From assembly GCF_000332115.1 (NCBI RefSeq), contig NC_020156.1:2667501-2731500 (forward strand): 64,000 nucleotides of DNA, given 5' to 3'. The notes under the pieces are model-generated. The model had not been told where the DNA came from. It made no database searches and saw nothing but the letters and a program-made list of their open reading frames with translations. The translations under genes were made by a program, and so were the position numbers. Source of the DNA: Nonlabens dokdonensis DSW-6 (GTDB lineage Bacteria > Bacteroidota > Bacteroidia > Flavobacteriales > Flavobacteriaceae). This document shows positions 16,341-24,737 of this stretch, in pieces (the stretch's first letter is position 1; each line of letters begins with the position of its first letter).

Positions 16341-19178
16341 CTACAAATACTCCTCCATCGGAGCACAAGTACACATTAAATTACGATCCCCATAAGCATC
16401 GTCTGCACGACGTACGGTAGGCCAGAATTTGTTCTCAGATACAAAGTCTAATGGGTAAGCGGCTTGTTCTCTTGTGTAAGGGAAATCCCAATCGTTTGCT
16501 GTTAGCATTTGCATGGTATGTGGACTGTTTTTCAATAGATTGTTAGGCTCGTCTGCACTACAAGTAGCGATTTCTTTTCTTATAGAAATCATGGCGTCAC
16601 AAAAACGGTCTATTTCTTCTTTTGATTCAGATTCAGTAGGCTCAATCATCATTGTTCCGTTTACTGGAAATGATACTGTAGGAGCGTGGAAGCCGTAATC
16701 CATCAAACGTTTTGCAATATCTACTACTTCAATGCCGTGCTCTTTAAATGGACGACAGTCTATAATCATCTCGTGAGCAGCGCGTCCTTTTTCACCTACG
16801 TATAAACAAGAGAAGCTACCTTCTAGACGTTCCTTGATATAGTTAGCATTAACTATAGCATATTCTGTAGAGCGTTTTAATCCATCAGCTCCTAACATAC
16901 AGATGTAACCATAAGAAATTAAACAAGCCAGCGCACTACCGAATGGCGCCGCACTAATAGGTGTAATTGCTTGATCTCCACCAGTTGGGATGATTGGATT
17001 AGTAGGTAAGAATGGAACCAGTTGAGGTGCCACACAAATAGGTCCTACACCAGGTCCACCACCGCCATGAGGTATGGCAAATGTCTTGTGTAAGTTCAAG
17101 TGACACACGTCTGCACCGATGTTTCCAGGATTTGTTAATCCTACTTGTGCATTCATGTTTGCACCATCCATATACACTTGGCCACCATTTTCATGAATCA
17201 AGCCTGTGATTTCTTTAATAGCACTTTCATAAACACCATGAGTCGATGGATAGGTTACCATTAACGCACTCAAGTTATCTTTATATTTCTCAGCCTTTTC
17301 ACGTAAATCATCTACGTCGATGTTTCCGTTTTCTAGGGCTTTAGTAACTACTACTTTCATTCCAGCCATTACCGCACTTGCAGGGTTTGTTCCATGAGCA
17401 CTAGACGGAATTAAACAAATATTTCTGTGATCATCTCCACGGCTTAAGTGGTAAGCACGTATTGCCATTAATCCAGCAAATTCTCCTTGCGCACCAGAAT
17501 TAGGTTGTAAAGATGTCCCAGCAAAACCAGTACATTCATTCAACTGTAATTCTAATTTCTTCAACATTTCTTGATATCCTTGTGCTTGATCTAGCGGTAC
17601 AAATGGGTGAATATTTCCCCATTGCGGATTTGAAAGTGGCAACATTTCTGCTGCGGCGTTCAGCTTCATGGTACAAGAACCTAAGGCAATCATCGAGTGG
17701 TTTAAAGCTAAATCTTTGCGCTCTAATTTCTTGATGTAACGCATTAATTCTGTTTCAGAATGGTAAGAATTGAACACCTCATAGGTCATGAATTCCGTCT
17801 GACGTCCTTCTCCTAGGTGTGTTTTCTCGATCAACTCTGTGATAGGAGAGAAGTCTTTAGATACCGCTTTCGCGAAAGCGGAAACAATATCATTCAAGTC
17901 TGCTAGAGAAGTAGTCTCGTTCAAAGAAACATGAACGGTGTTTGCATCTGGATAGTAGAAGTTGATTTCTAGTGCTAGAGCTTCTTTCTTCACAGCTTCA
18001 GCATCTACTTTAAAACTTAATGTGTCAAAGAAGTTCTCGTTAGTTTGGTAAATGCCTAGTTTCTCAACCGCATCAGCTAGTGTAGCTGTTTGTGCGTGTA
18101 ATTTGTTTGCAATAAACTTTAAACCACGTGGTCCGTGATACACGCCATACATACCGGCCATAACGGCAAGTAATACCTGTGCAGTACAAATATTTGAAGT
18201 CGCTTTATCTCTTTTTATGTGCTGCTCGCGCGTTTGTAACGCCATGCGCAGTGCACGTTTTCCGTCTGTATCTTTAGTAACACCTATGATACGACCAGGA
18301 ATTTGTCTCTTAAATTCTTCACGAGTAGCAAAATATGCTGCGTGAGGTCCACCATAGCCTAATGGAATTCCAAAACGCTGTGTGGTTCCCACAACCACAT
18401 CTGCACCCCAATGTCCAGGAGCTTCTAGTAATACTAATGAAAGTATATCGGCAGCTACGGCTATACGTATGTTGTTTTCTTTGCACGTTTTCGCGAAAGC
18501 GGTATAATCCACCACATTTCCACTGGCACCAGGATATTGTAGTAAAATACCGTAGTATCCAGCGCTCATGTCTATCTCCTGCGGATTACCTTCTACAAGC
18601 TCAATCCCTAGCGGAATCGCACGTGTTTTTAATAATTCTTTAGTTTGTGGCAAAGTATCTTGATCTACAAAAAACTTAACGATGTTCTCCTTTTTCTGTG
18701 CACGTTCACGAACTGAAAAAAGTAATGTCATTGCCTCGGCCGCAGCAGTAGATTCGTCTAGTAATGAAGCGTTGGACAGCTCCATTCCTGTCAAATCGGT
18801 CACCATAGTCTGGTAATTCAATAAGGCTTCTAGACGTCCTTGAGCAATCTCGGCTTGATAAGGAGTGTAAGCAGTATACCATCCTGGATTCTCCAAAATA
18901 TTTCTCTGGATTACCGCTGGTGTGATAGGCTGGTGATATCCTAGACCTATAAAAGATCTGAATTGTTTGTTTTTGGCACCTAGTTTATTGATGTGGCTCA
19001 AGAATTCATACTCACTCATCGCAGGATCTAACTGCAAATCTTGCTTCAAACGAATGTTTGCAGGAACGGTTTCATAAACAAGTTGATCAATAGAATCAAC
19101 TCCTATGGTTTCTAGCATAGGTGCAAGGTCTGCCTTGCGTGGTCCGATGTGTCTAAGGGCAAAACGATCTGTATTCAT
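16341..19178 (-). CDS. gcvP: Glycine dehydrogenase (decarboxylating), P-protein of the glycine cleavage system
   Basis: A 945-aa PLP enzyme, full length for the single-chain P-protein. It decarboxylates glycine and passes the aminomethyl group to the lipoyl H-protein in the cytosol. The PLP lysine is Lys698 in LNLHKTFAIPHGG, followed by the glycine-rich GGGPGVG; the N-terminal half is the degenerate aminotransferase repeat. I chose the ATG at 19178 (MNTDRFALRHIGPR) because family members begin here and because the promoter box at 19230-19237 would overlap the longer start at 19232. Two copies of the interspersed palindrome lie inside the gene, one giving the peptide SAFAKAV. gcvH and gcvT are not nearby. 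Confidence 0.97.
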   Translation of the reverse strand: MNTDRFALRHIGPRKADLAPMLETIGVDSIDQLVYETVPANIRLKQDLQLDPAMSEYEFLSHINKLGAKNKQFRSFIGLGYHQPITPAVIQRNILENPGWYTAYTPYQAEIAQGRLEALLNYQTMVTDLTGMELSNASLLDESTAAAEAMTLLFSVRERAQKKENIVKFFVDQDTLPQTKELLKTRAIPLGIELVEGNPQEIDMSAGYYGILLQYPGASGNVVDYTAFAKTCKENNIRIAVAADILSLVLLEAPGHWGADVVVGTTQRFGIPLGYGGPHAAYFATREEFKRQIPGRIIGVTKDTDGKRALRMALQTREQHIKRDKATSNICTAQVLLAVMAGMYGVYHGPRGLKFIANKLHAQTATLADAVEKLGIYQTNENFFDTLSFKVDAEAVKKEALALEINFYYPDANTVHVSLNETTSLADLNDIVSAFAKAVSKDFSPITELIEKTHLGEGRQTEFMTYEVFNSYHSETELMRYIKKLERKDLALNHSMIALGSCTMKLNAAAEMLPLSNPQWGNIHPFVPLDQAQGYQEMLKKLELQLNECTGFAGTSLQPNSGAQGEFAGLMAIRAYHLSRGDDHRNICLIPSSAHGTNPASAVMAGMKVVVTKALENGNIDVDDLREKAEKYKDNLSALMVTYPSTHGVYESAIKEITGLIHENGGQVYMDGANMNAQVGLTNPGNIGADVCHLNLHKTFAIPHGGGGPGVGPICVAPQLVPFLPTNPIIPTGGDQAITPISAAPFGSALACLISYGYICMLGADGLKRSTEYAIVNANYIKERLEGSFSCLYVGEKGRAAHEMIIDCRPFKEHGIEVVDIAKRLMDYGFHAPTVSFPVNGTMMIEPTESESKEEIDRFCDAMISIRKEIATCSADEPNNLLKNSPHTMQMLTANDWDFPYTREQAAYPLDFVSENKFWPTVRRADDAYGDRNLMCTCAPMEEYL
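17864..17881. repeat. Interspersed palindrome, copy 3 (in gcvP)
   Basis: Perfect CCGCTTTCGCGAAAGCGG inside gcvP, read in frame as SAFAKAV. Confidence 0.95.
18486..18502. repeat. Degenerate interspersed palindrome (in gcvP)
   Basis: CGTTTTCGCGAAAGCGG, one base off the perfect form, inside gcvP about 620 bases from the perfect copy. Confidence 0.7.
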
Positions 19179-19229
19179 AGTACTTATGTGGTCTATATTT
19201 AAGATATTGAATTCTGTTTGAATTCGTTG

Positions 19230-19237
19230 CAAAAGTA
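19230..19237 (-). promoter_or_regulatory. gcvP promoter -7 box
   Basis: TACTTTTG on the minus strand, a perfect TAnnTTTG, with a TTG 23 bases further upstream. It leaves a leader of about 45 bases before the ATG at 19178, which decides the gcvP start. Confidence 0.5.
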
Positions 19238-19336
19238 GTCGTTTAAGCTTTTTAAACTAACAAGCGTTTGTTATAATTGACTCAATTTTTCAACCTTTTT
19301 AAGTGAGTTATTAACTATGCAGTGTAAATTTGAGCG

Positions 19337-20188
19337 ATGAGGTTACTAAAAAGTATTTTAGACTTTTATATACGCAGTAGTTTGCATGTGGCAGTTTGCT
19401 TTGTGGCGTTGTTTATGGTTTTTCATTTTTGGAACTTCAAAAAAATTGAAATCTCTATACTTCTGCTGTTATTTTGTGGTGTACTTATCGGATATAATTT
19501 GATAAAATACGCGATTCTGATATTGAAAAAAGAACATTTCAGGTTCAAAATTAGTATTTTAATACTTACTTCGTTAGCTTTAATAATTGCGGTTTATCTG
19601 GTAATTAATGATAATTTATGGACTGTTTTAATGGCTTTATTAGCTTCTTCATATTCTTTACTCTATGCGTTTCCATTGTTCAAGCATCGTAATTGGAGAC
19701 AAATACCAATTATTAAATTAGTAACAGTTGCTGTTTCATGGATTATTTTAATTTGCCTATTGCCGCTGCAGTCAACTTATGTAGTTTTTGCATATGCATA
19801 CGGTTGTGATGTTGCGCCAGTGGTAGACACTGTCTATTTTCTTTATTTTATAGATGTACTTCAGTTATTTCTACTAATTATAGCCTTATGCATCCCTTTT
19901 GAAATAAAGGACTTAAAATATGATTCTGTAGTTTTGAAAACATTACCGCAGCTAGTAGGTACATACAATAGCAAAATATTAGGAGTTCTTATTTGCGTTT
20001 TGTATGTAGTGATTGAGTTTATTCAGTTTGGTTTCTCAACGGATATGAACTTTATGATCACTTATTTTATTTTGACTTTAACAGCAATCGCCATCTGGTT
20101 TTCAGACAAAGTCAAATCCGATTATTATGCCAGTTTTTTTGTAGAAGCGATTCCTGTTTTATGGTTGGGATTTTATTGGGTTTTTTAA
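19337..20188 (+). CDS. UbiA-like integral membrane protein
   Basis: A 283-aa protein with eight or nine hydrophobic segments spread over its whole length. The pattern IPFEIKDLKYD near residue 196 resembles the second Asp-rich motif (DxxxD) of UbiA prenyltransferases, but the first NDxxD motif is replaced by YNLIKY near residue 53. It may therefore be a UbiA-fold protein that lost prenyl-diphosphate chemistry, or a diverged family. Its C-terminus ends FFVEAIPVLWLGFYWVF, and a near copy of the last 37 bases lies 179 bases downstream. It is divergent from gcvP and convergent with the sigma-factor operon. Confidence 0.55.
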   Translation: MRLLKSILDFYIRSSLHVAVCFVALFMVFHFWNFKKIEISILLLLFCGVLIGYNLIKYAILILKKEHFRFKISILILTSLALIIAVYLVINDNLWTVLMALLASSYSLLYAFPLFKHRNWRQIPIIKLVTVAVSWIILICLLPLQSTYVVFAYAYGCDVAPVVDTVYFLYFIDVLQLFLLIIALCIPFEIKDLKYDSVVLKTLPQLVGTYNSKILGVLICVLYVVIEFIQFGFSTDMNFMITYFILTLTAIAIWFSDKVKSDYYASFFVEAIPVLWLGFYWVF

Positions 20189-20350
20189 AAGCAGTGCAAA
20201 CACCCTTCTCGTATCTTCCCTCAAGGGAAGATGATTAATTTTGCAATCAAAAAAACTATTTAAGATTGTTTCCGTCGAAGGAAATGCTCTTAGTTAATGA
20301 GTGTCCGCCCGTTTTTTTTGTAGAAGCGATACCTGTTTTATGGTTGGGTT
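20134..20350 (+). repeat. Direct repeat of the 3' end of the UbiA-like gene
   Basis: About 37 bases at 20134-20170 recur at 20313-20349 with a single mismatch. The second copy is open in frame and continues as LWLGLYYLL then stop, an alternative C-terminus for the same protein. The intervening 140 bases show no gene and look like inserted or recombined DNA. Confidence 0.8.
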
Positions 20351-20380
20351 TATACTACTTACTTTAAATTTAAAACATAA

Positions 20381-20404
20381 AAAAAGAGCCGAAAAGCTCT
20401 TTTT
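20381..20404. terminator. Bidirectional terminator
   Basis: AAAAAGAGC, loop CGAAAA, GCTCTTTTT between the convergent UbiA-like gene and the ZAS-like gene. It has a T run in both orientations. Confidence 0.85.
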
Positions 20405-20420
20405 AAAATTTTCTTGAATA

Positions 20421-20666
20421 TTATTTACTCATGGCCTCTTTTAAAGCCTTTTTAATTAATTTCTTTTGTTCGATACCTAGAGAAACCCATCTCAATCCTT
20501 TTAACGTGCGTTGAAATTTTGCATTGTTCTTATGAAAGGAGCGACATTTAAAACAATGACCTCTGTGAAGTTTATGTCTAAATATTTCTTTAGGATTTAA
20601 ATCGCCGTATTGTTCACGAGTACTTAAAATGCTAGCCTGATCGCAGTTGATGAAAAATTTACTCAT
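20421..20666 (-). CDS. Small Cys/His protein, putative ZAS-like partner of the ECF sigma factor
   Basis: An 81-aa basic protein starting CDQASILSTREQYG and carrying HKLHRGHCFKCRSFHKNN, a His-x3-Cys-x2-Cys arrangement similar to the zinc-binding motif of ZAS anti-sigma factors. It lacks a membrane segment. It starts 4 bases after the ECF sigma gene stops, so the two are co-transcribed. Small proteins of this shape commonly follow ECF genes in flavobacteria. The anti-sigma role is an inference from motif and position. Confidence 0.55.
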   Translation of the reverse strand: MSKFFINCDQASILSTREQYGDLNPKEIFRHKLHRGHCFKCRSFHKNNAKFQRTLKGLRWVSLGIEQKKLIKKALKEAMSK

Positions 20667-20670
20667 TAGA

Positions 20671-21234
20671 TTAACTATTCTTGTGCCATTTTTTATTTAA
20701 ACATTCCATAAGCTGTACTCTAGCTCTATGGATGATAACCCAAAGATTGGACGCCGTGATATCATGTTCCTTACATATTGTTTCGGTTTCCAAATTATCT
20801 ATGGTTTTTTGCACAAATATAGTAGCATATCGCTCAGGTAAACAAGCAATACATTCTTCAAGAGCTTCACCTAGCTCTCTTTGTTCTATTAAATCTTCAA
20901 CATTAGGATTGCGTAAATCCTCAGCTCGCTCTTCCATCCAGTCGCCATCTTGATCGCTACTAGGAAGATAACTCATGCGTACTTCGGCTTTTCCTTTTTT
21001 AGAATTAATTTTACGGTAATAGTCTATGATCTTACGTTTAAGTATCGAGATCAACCAAGTACGCTCTGTAGAATTACCTTTAAAACGGTGGGCACTTTTT
21101 AAACCGGCCAAAAAAGTTTCAGATACCAGATCTTGAGCCATTATAGGATCGTTGACCCTACTTATGGTAAAGTTGAAGAGATAATCACCGTAGCGATCTA
21201 CCCATTTTTCTGGTATTAATTTTACTTCTGGCAT
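20671..21234 (-). CDS. RNA polymerase ECF-type sigma factor
   Basis: A 187-aa sigma-70 family factor. Region 2 holds DLVSETFLAGLKSAHRF and ERTWLISILKRKIIDYYRK, the core-binding and -10 recognition helices. Region 4, from LEECIACLPERYATIF to IIHRARVQLMECL, is the helix-turn-helix for the -35 element. The linker is longer than usual and acidic (DQDGDWMEERAEDL). It would redirect RNA polymerase to a small regulon, controlled by the ZAS-like protein encoded 4 bases downstream. Confidence 0.9.
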   Translation of the reverse strand: MPEVKLIPEKWVDRYGDYLFNFTISRVNDPIMAQDLVSETFLAGLKSAHRFKGNSTERTWLISILKRKIIDYYRKINSKKGKAEVRMSYLPSSDQDGDWMEERAEDLRNPNVEDLIEQRELGEALEECIACLPERYATIFVQKTIDNLETETICKEHDITASNLWVIIHRARVQLMECLNKKWHKNS

Positions 21235-21261
21235 TTTCGTTTTATCTAGTTTCTAAAATTT

Positions 21262-21289
21262 CGTTATTCGTTATTCGTTATTCGTTATT
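21262..21289. repeat. Tandem 7-bp repeat CGTTATT, four copies
   Basis: Four perfect copies in the 64-base gap between the M3 peptidase stop and the sigma-factor start. Another short tandem array placed at a gene end. Confidence 0.9.
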
Positions 21290-21298
21290 CTGTGTTTA

Positions 21299-23344
21299 TT
21301 ACGCTACTAATCCAGCTCTTTTTAACAAAGCGTCTATTTTTGGCTCGCTTCCGCGGAAGCGAGTATACAAGAGCATAGGATCTTCAGTTCCACCTCTGGA
21401 AAGTACATTATCTCTAAATTTCTTAGCCGTAGGTCTATCAAAAATTCCATTTTCTTGGAACAGTTCAAAAGCGTCTGCATCTAATACTTCTGCCCATTTA
21501 TAACTGTAATATCCAGCGCTGTAACCTCCTTGAAAAATATGTGCAAAAGAAGTACTCATACAACTACTTTCTACGTCAGGATATAAATCTGTTTGATCAA
21601 ATGTCTTTCTTTCGTGCGCTTTTACATCTGTTATTGCAGTTGGATCTATTCCATGCCAGCTCATATCCATCATTCCAAAACTTAACTGTCTTAAGGTTTG
21701 TAATCCTTCTTGAAAGTTTGCAGCAGCTTTTATTTTTTCAATATACTCTAAAGGAATCACTTCATCTGTTTCATAATGTCTAGCAAAAATCTCCAGCGCC
21801 TCCTTTTCATAACACCAGTTTTCTAGCACCTGACTAGGTAACTCTACAAAATCCCAAAAAACAGACGTTCCAGATAGGCTCCTATATTTCGTATCTGCTA
21901 GCATGCCGTGTAAAGCATGTCCAAATTCATGAAATAAGGTTGTTACCTCGTTGAAAGTGAGTAAAGAAGGTTTTGTTGCTGTAGGTTTAGTAAAATTACA
22001 AACGTTAGAAACATGTGGTCTTATGTTATGACCGTTATCATGCCACTGATTTTTAAAAGAAGTCATCCATGCGCCATTACGTTTTCCTTTACGTGGAAAA
22101 AAGTCGGCATAGAAGATGGAATTTAACGAGTTGTCTTCATTTTTAACGACGTAAGTAAGTACGTCTGGATGGTACTTTTGTATTTCTTGAGTTTCTTCAA
22201 AGCTCAATCCGTATAAACGACTGGCAATTTCAAAAACACCGTTAATTACGTTTTCTAATTTGAAATAAGGTTTCAACAATTCATCATCAAGACTATATAA
22301 CTTTTGCTTCAACTTTTCAGAATAATAAGCTGCGTCCCATTTTTTTAAGGACTCCACTGGATTATCGGCATAATTTCTTGCAAACTCTTGCAACTCATCA
22401 AATTCTCTTTGAGCTGCTGGCTTTGCTTTTTCTAATATTTCTTGAGAAAAATTATTTACTGTTTCTGGAGTTTTGGCCATGCGCTCTTCCAGAACAAAAT
22501 GAGCATGTGTTTCATAACCCAATAATTGCGCTCTTTCATAACGCAATTGTGCGATTTTCAATACATTTTCTTGATTGTCATAGTCATCTTTGTATGCTTT
22601 TGCACCAAAGGCTTTGGAAAGCTCCTCACGCAATTCTCTATCATCTGCATAGGTCATGAATGGAATGTAACTTGGGTAATCAAGTGTAAATACATATCCT
22701 TCTTTATTCTTTGCTTTTGCTGTTTCTGCAGCAGCTTCTTTTGCACTTTCAGGTAGTCCAGATAATCTTGAATCATCTTCTAGGTGCAACTCATAAGCAT
22801 TTGTAGCTGCAAGAACGTTCTCGCCAAAAGCAAGAGTCAACTGTGATAATTCACTATCGATTTCTCTCAATCGCTTCTTTTTATCTTCGTTTAAGTTGGC
22901 TCCGTTACGAGAGAAACGCTTGTATTGCTTTTCTAAAAGGGTTTTTTGTTCTTCGGTTAAATCTAAAGTTGCTCTATTCTCATAGACCGCCTTTACACGT
23001 GCAAATAACTCCTCATTTAAAGTAACGTCATTACCAAATTCTGATAATTTTGGACTCACTTCTCTTGCAATTCTTTGAATCTCATCGTTAGTTTCCGCAC
23101 TGTTTAAATTAAAAAATATACTGGAAATGCGACCTAATAACTCTCCAGACGCATCGAGCGCCTCTATCGTATTTTCAAAATTAGGCTGTGCAGAGTTCTC
23201 GGTGATCGCGTTTATTTCCTTTCTTGCTTCTTCTATCGCTTTCTCGAAAGCGGACTCATAATGAGCTTCCTTGATCAATGAAAAAGGTGCTGTGTCTTGA
23301 AAGGTTTCAAAATTTGCCAGTAAAGGATTTGTGTTTGTATTCAT
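21299..23344 (-). CDS. M3-family zinc metallopeptidase (oligopeptidase A / Dcp type)
   Basis: A 681-aa thimet-type peptidase that cleaves short peptides. The zinc site is LFHEFGHALHGM (HEXXH), with the distal Glu in the following helix and the substrate-binding tyrosines in GGYSAGYYSYKWAEV. Length matches bacterial OpdA/Dcp. No signal peptide is seen, so it is cytosolic and probably recycles peptides. I prefer the ATG at 23344 (MNTNTNPLLANF) over 23368. A variant of the interspersed palindrome lies near the C-terminus (TRFRGSE), and a one-base-off copy near the N-terminus. Together with purE and a small membrane gene it is on the same strand. Confidence 0.93.
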   Translation of the reverse strand: MNTNTNPLLANFETFQDTAPFSLIKEAHYESAFEKAIEEARKEINAITENSAQPNFENTIEALDASGELLGRISSIFFNLNSAETNDEIQRIAREVSPKLSEFGNDVTLNEELFARVKAVYENRATLDLTEEQKTLLEKQYKRFSRNGANLNEDKKKRLREIDSELSQLTLAFGENVLAATNAYELHLEDDSRLSGLPESAKEAAAETAKAKNKEGYVFTLDYPSYIPFMTYADDRELREELSKAFGAKAYKDDYDNQENVLKIAQLRYERAQLLGYETHAHFVLEERMAKTPETVNNFSQEILEKAKPAAQREFDELQEFARNYADNPVESLKKWDAAYYSEKLKQKLYSLDDELLKPYFKLENVINGVFEIASRLYGLSFEETQEIQKYHPDVLTYVVKNEDNSLNSIFYADFFPRKGKRNGAWMTSFKNQWHDNGHNIRPHVSNVCNFTKPTATKPSLLTFNEVTTLFHEFGHALHGMLADTKYRSLSGTSVFWDFVELPSQVLENWCYEKEALEIFARHYETDEVIPLEYIEKIKAAANFQEGLQTLRQLSFGMMDMSWHGIDPTAITDVKAHERKTFDQTDLYPDVESSCMSTSFAHIFQGGYSAGYYSYKWAEVLDADAFELFQENGIFDRPTAKKFRDNVLSRGGTEDPMLLYTRFRGSEPKIDALLKRAGLVA
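21344..21363. repeat. Variant interspersed palindrome with CCGCGG centre
   Basis: CTCGCTTCCGCGGAAGCGAG is a perfect 20-base palindrome whose arms match the GCGAG-type flank of the family but whose centre is CCGCGG instead of TCGCGA. Lies in frame in the M3 peptidase. Confidence 0.65.
23237..23253. repeat. Degenerate interspersed palindrome (in M3 peptidase)
   Basis: CGCTTTCTCGAAAGCGG, one base off the perfect form, inside the 5' part of the peptidase gene. Confidence 0.7.
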
Positions 23345-23427
23345 ATTCAATGTAAAAATAATCGTCAAGAATCAAAGAGTTATCACAATTTTGTTAAACT
23401 TTTGATCATGAAACTTAAACAAATTAA

Positions 23428-23667
23428 TTAAATGAAGAAATAGCCGTAACCAAAAAGGAGTACCATAAACACCACATGAATGATGCCTAAATAGTTGTAT
23501 TTCTTATCAGTAAACTGCCTATTAATGATAATGGCTGTGAGAAAATTGATCCCACCAGCGGCGAGGAAATGCCACTGCACCGAATGTCGTAACATCATTT
23601 CATAGGCAAACCATAGAATGGTTAAAGCAATAATAAGTAGGGATGAAAACTGATAGGCTCTAGACAT
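23428..23667 (-). CDS. Small hypothetical membrane protein
   Basis: A 79-aa protein with three hydrophobic segments (about residues 8-24, 31-47, 59-78) and short charged loops. No family recognised. Its start overlaps the purE stop by 8 bases, so it is translated from the purE transcript. It has no evident link to purine synthesis; overlap with purE may simply reflect packing. Confidence 0.6.
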   Translation of the reverse strand: MSRAYQFSSLLIIALTILWFAYEMMLRHSVQWHFLAAGGINFLTAIIINRQFTDKKYNYLGIIHVVFMVLLFGYGYFFI

Positions 23668-24154
23668 TTTTACGCATTTGCGCTGCAGCTTGGGTCACTT
23701 TTTCTTTAAGACCTAGTTTATAAGATATAATTCTAGCACGTACATCTTCTTGAGTGGCTCCTATAATTTGGGCAGCAAGAATTCCGGCATTTTTTGCTCC
23801 GTTAAGTGCAACTGTAGCGACAGGAACTCCACCAGGCATTTGTAATATAGATAAAACACTGTCCCATCCATCAATAGAATTAGAGGACTTTACAGGAACT
23901 CCTATAACCGGTAGCGGCGATAAACTAGCCACCATTCCTGGTAAATGGGCAGCGCCACCAGCACCAGCAATAATTACAGCAATACCTTTTTCATGAGCTG
24001 TTTTACCAAATTCAAACATTTTCTCTGGCGTGCGGTGCGCACTTACCACGTCTACTTGAATTTCAATTTCTAATTCTTTCAATACATCTATGGCGTCTTG
24101 CATCACAGGTAGATCGCTCGTAGAACCCATGATTATAGCTACTTTTTTATTCAT
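23660..24154 (-). CDS. purE: N5-carboxyaminoimidazole ribonucleotide mutase
   Basis: A 164-aa class I PurE that converts N5-CAIR to CAIR in purine biosynthesis. Visible active-site segments: MGSTSDLPVM at the N-terminus, SAHRTPE with the conserved His, and AGAGGAAHLPGM. Class I enzymes need PurK to form N5-CAIR; no purK gene is adjacent, and the upstream 580 bases are repeat-rich non-coding DNA. A -7 box at 24171-24178 gives a short leader. Confidence 0.95.
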   Translation of the reverse strand: MNKKVAIIMGSTSDLPVMQDAIDVLKELEIEIQVDVVSAHRTPEKMFEFGKTAHEKGIAVIIAGAGGAAHLPGMVASLSPLPVIGVPVKSSNSIDGWDSVLSILQMPGGVPVATVALNGAKNAGILAAQIIGATQEDVRARIISYKLGLKEKVTQAAAQMRKNV

Positions 24155-24170
24155 GAGGTAAAGTTACAAA

Positions 24171-24178
24171 CAAAAATA
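24171..24178 (-). promoter_or_regulatory. purE promoter -7 box
   Basis: TATTTTTG on the minus strand, a perfect TAnnTTTG, 17 bases before the purE ATG. No clear -33 box. Confidence 0.4.
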
Positions 24179-24254
24179 AAAGGAACTGTAAAACGGCTGT
24201 AAAATGAAAGCAAAATCAACGACAAAGCCAAAATAATAGAATAATAATGCGCAA

Positions 24255-24540
24255 CCAGCGGACTGAAGTCTGCCGATCTGGATTTGAGTTATCGCTTACT
24301 TCGTTCTTTTTATTTAACGTAATACATCGACCAGCTCAGTACAAGTAAATTCCGCTTTTTATTTTCAACTTCAACTTCAACTTTAATTTTAAAGAGAAAT
24401 ATTAACCTTAAGGGTTGGGGAAAAGGCTTCGTTTTTAAATCATCATTATATCTGGCGGACTGAAGTCCGCCGCTACGAATTGTTTTGTCGCCTCGCGGCG
24501 TTCTTTTTATTTAGCGGAATAAATTCCGCTTTTATGTTTG
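24255..24540. repeat. Two copies of a palindrome-bounded intergenic unit
   Basis: Unit one begins with GCGGACTGAAGTCTGCCG at 24258-24275; unit two with the perfect hairpin GGCGGACTGAAGTCCGCC at 24454-24471. Both continue, after differing middles, with GTTCTTTTTATTTA and end in AAATTCCGCTTTT. Unit two also carries the hairpin AGCGGAATAAATTCCGCT at 24513-24530. They look like a short mobile-type or REP-like element present twice. Confidence 0.65.
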
Positions 24541-24565
24541 CATTCAAAATTTATTTTTTGATTTT

Positions 24566-24637
24566 ACCTAACCACCTAACCACCTAACCACCTAACCACC
24601 TAACCACCTAACCACCTAACCACCTAACCACCTAACC
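24566..24637. repeat. Tandem 8-bp repeat ACCTAACC, nine copies
   Basis: Nine perfect copies (72 bases). The unit differs by one base from the ACCTAATC tract at 4414-4453. Confidence 0.95.
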
Positions 24638-24737
24638 ACTCATTATCAACAATTTTGTGATATCATTGACATAATACTTAACAGAATTGCAACACCTAAG
24701 AGCGGTTATACACCTTAATTTTACCTCAAAGAAAAAA

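Larger units (their letters stand above)
24155..24737. other. Repeat-rich intergenic region between purE and msrB
   Basis: About 580 bases without a gene. It holds the purE -7 box, two related palindrome-containing units (24255-24372 and 24453-24540), a TTCAAC stretch near 24365, a 9-copy 8-bp tandem array at 24566-24637, and the leader of the msrB lipoprotein gene. Confidence 0.7.

Noticed and set aside
19179..19232. Longer N-terminus of gcvP
   Set aside because: Would overlap the -7 promoter box and adds residues not found in the family.
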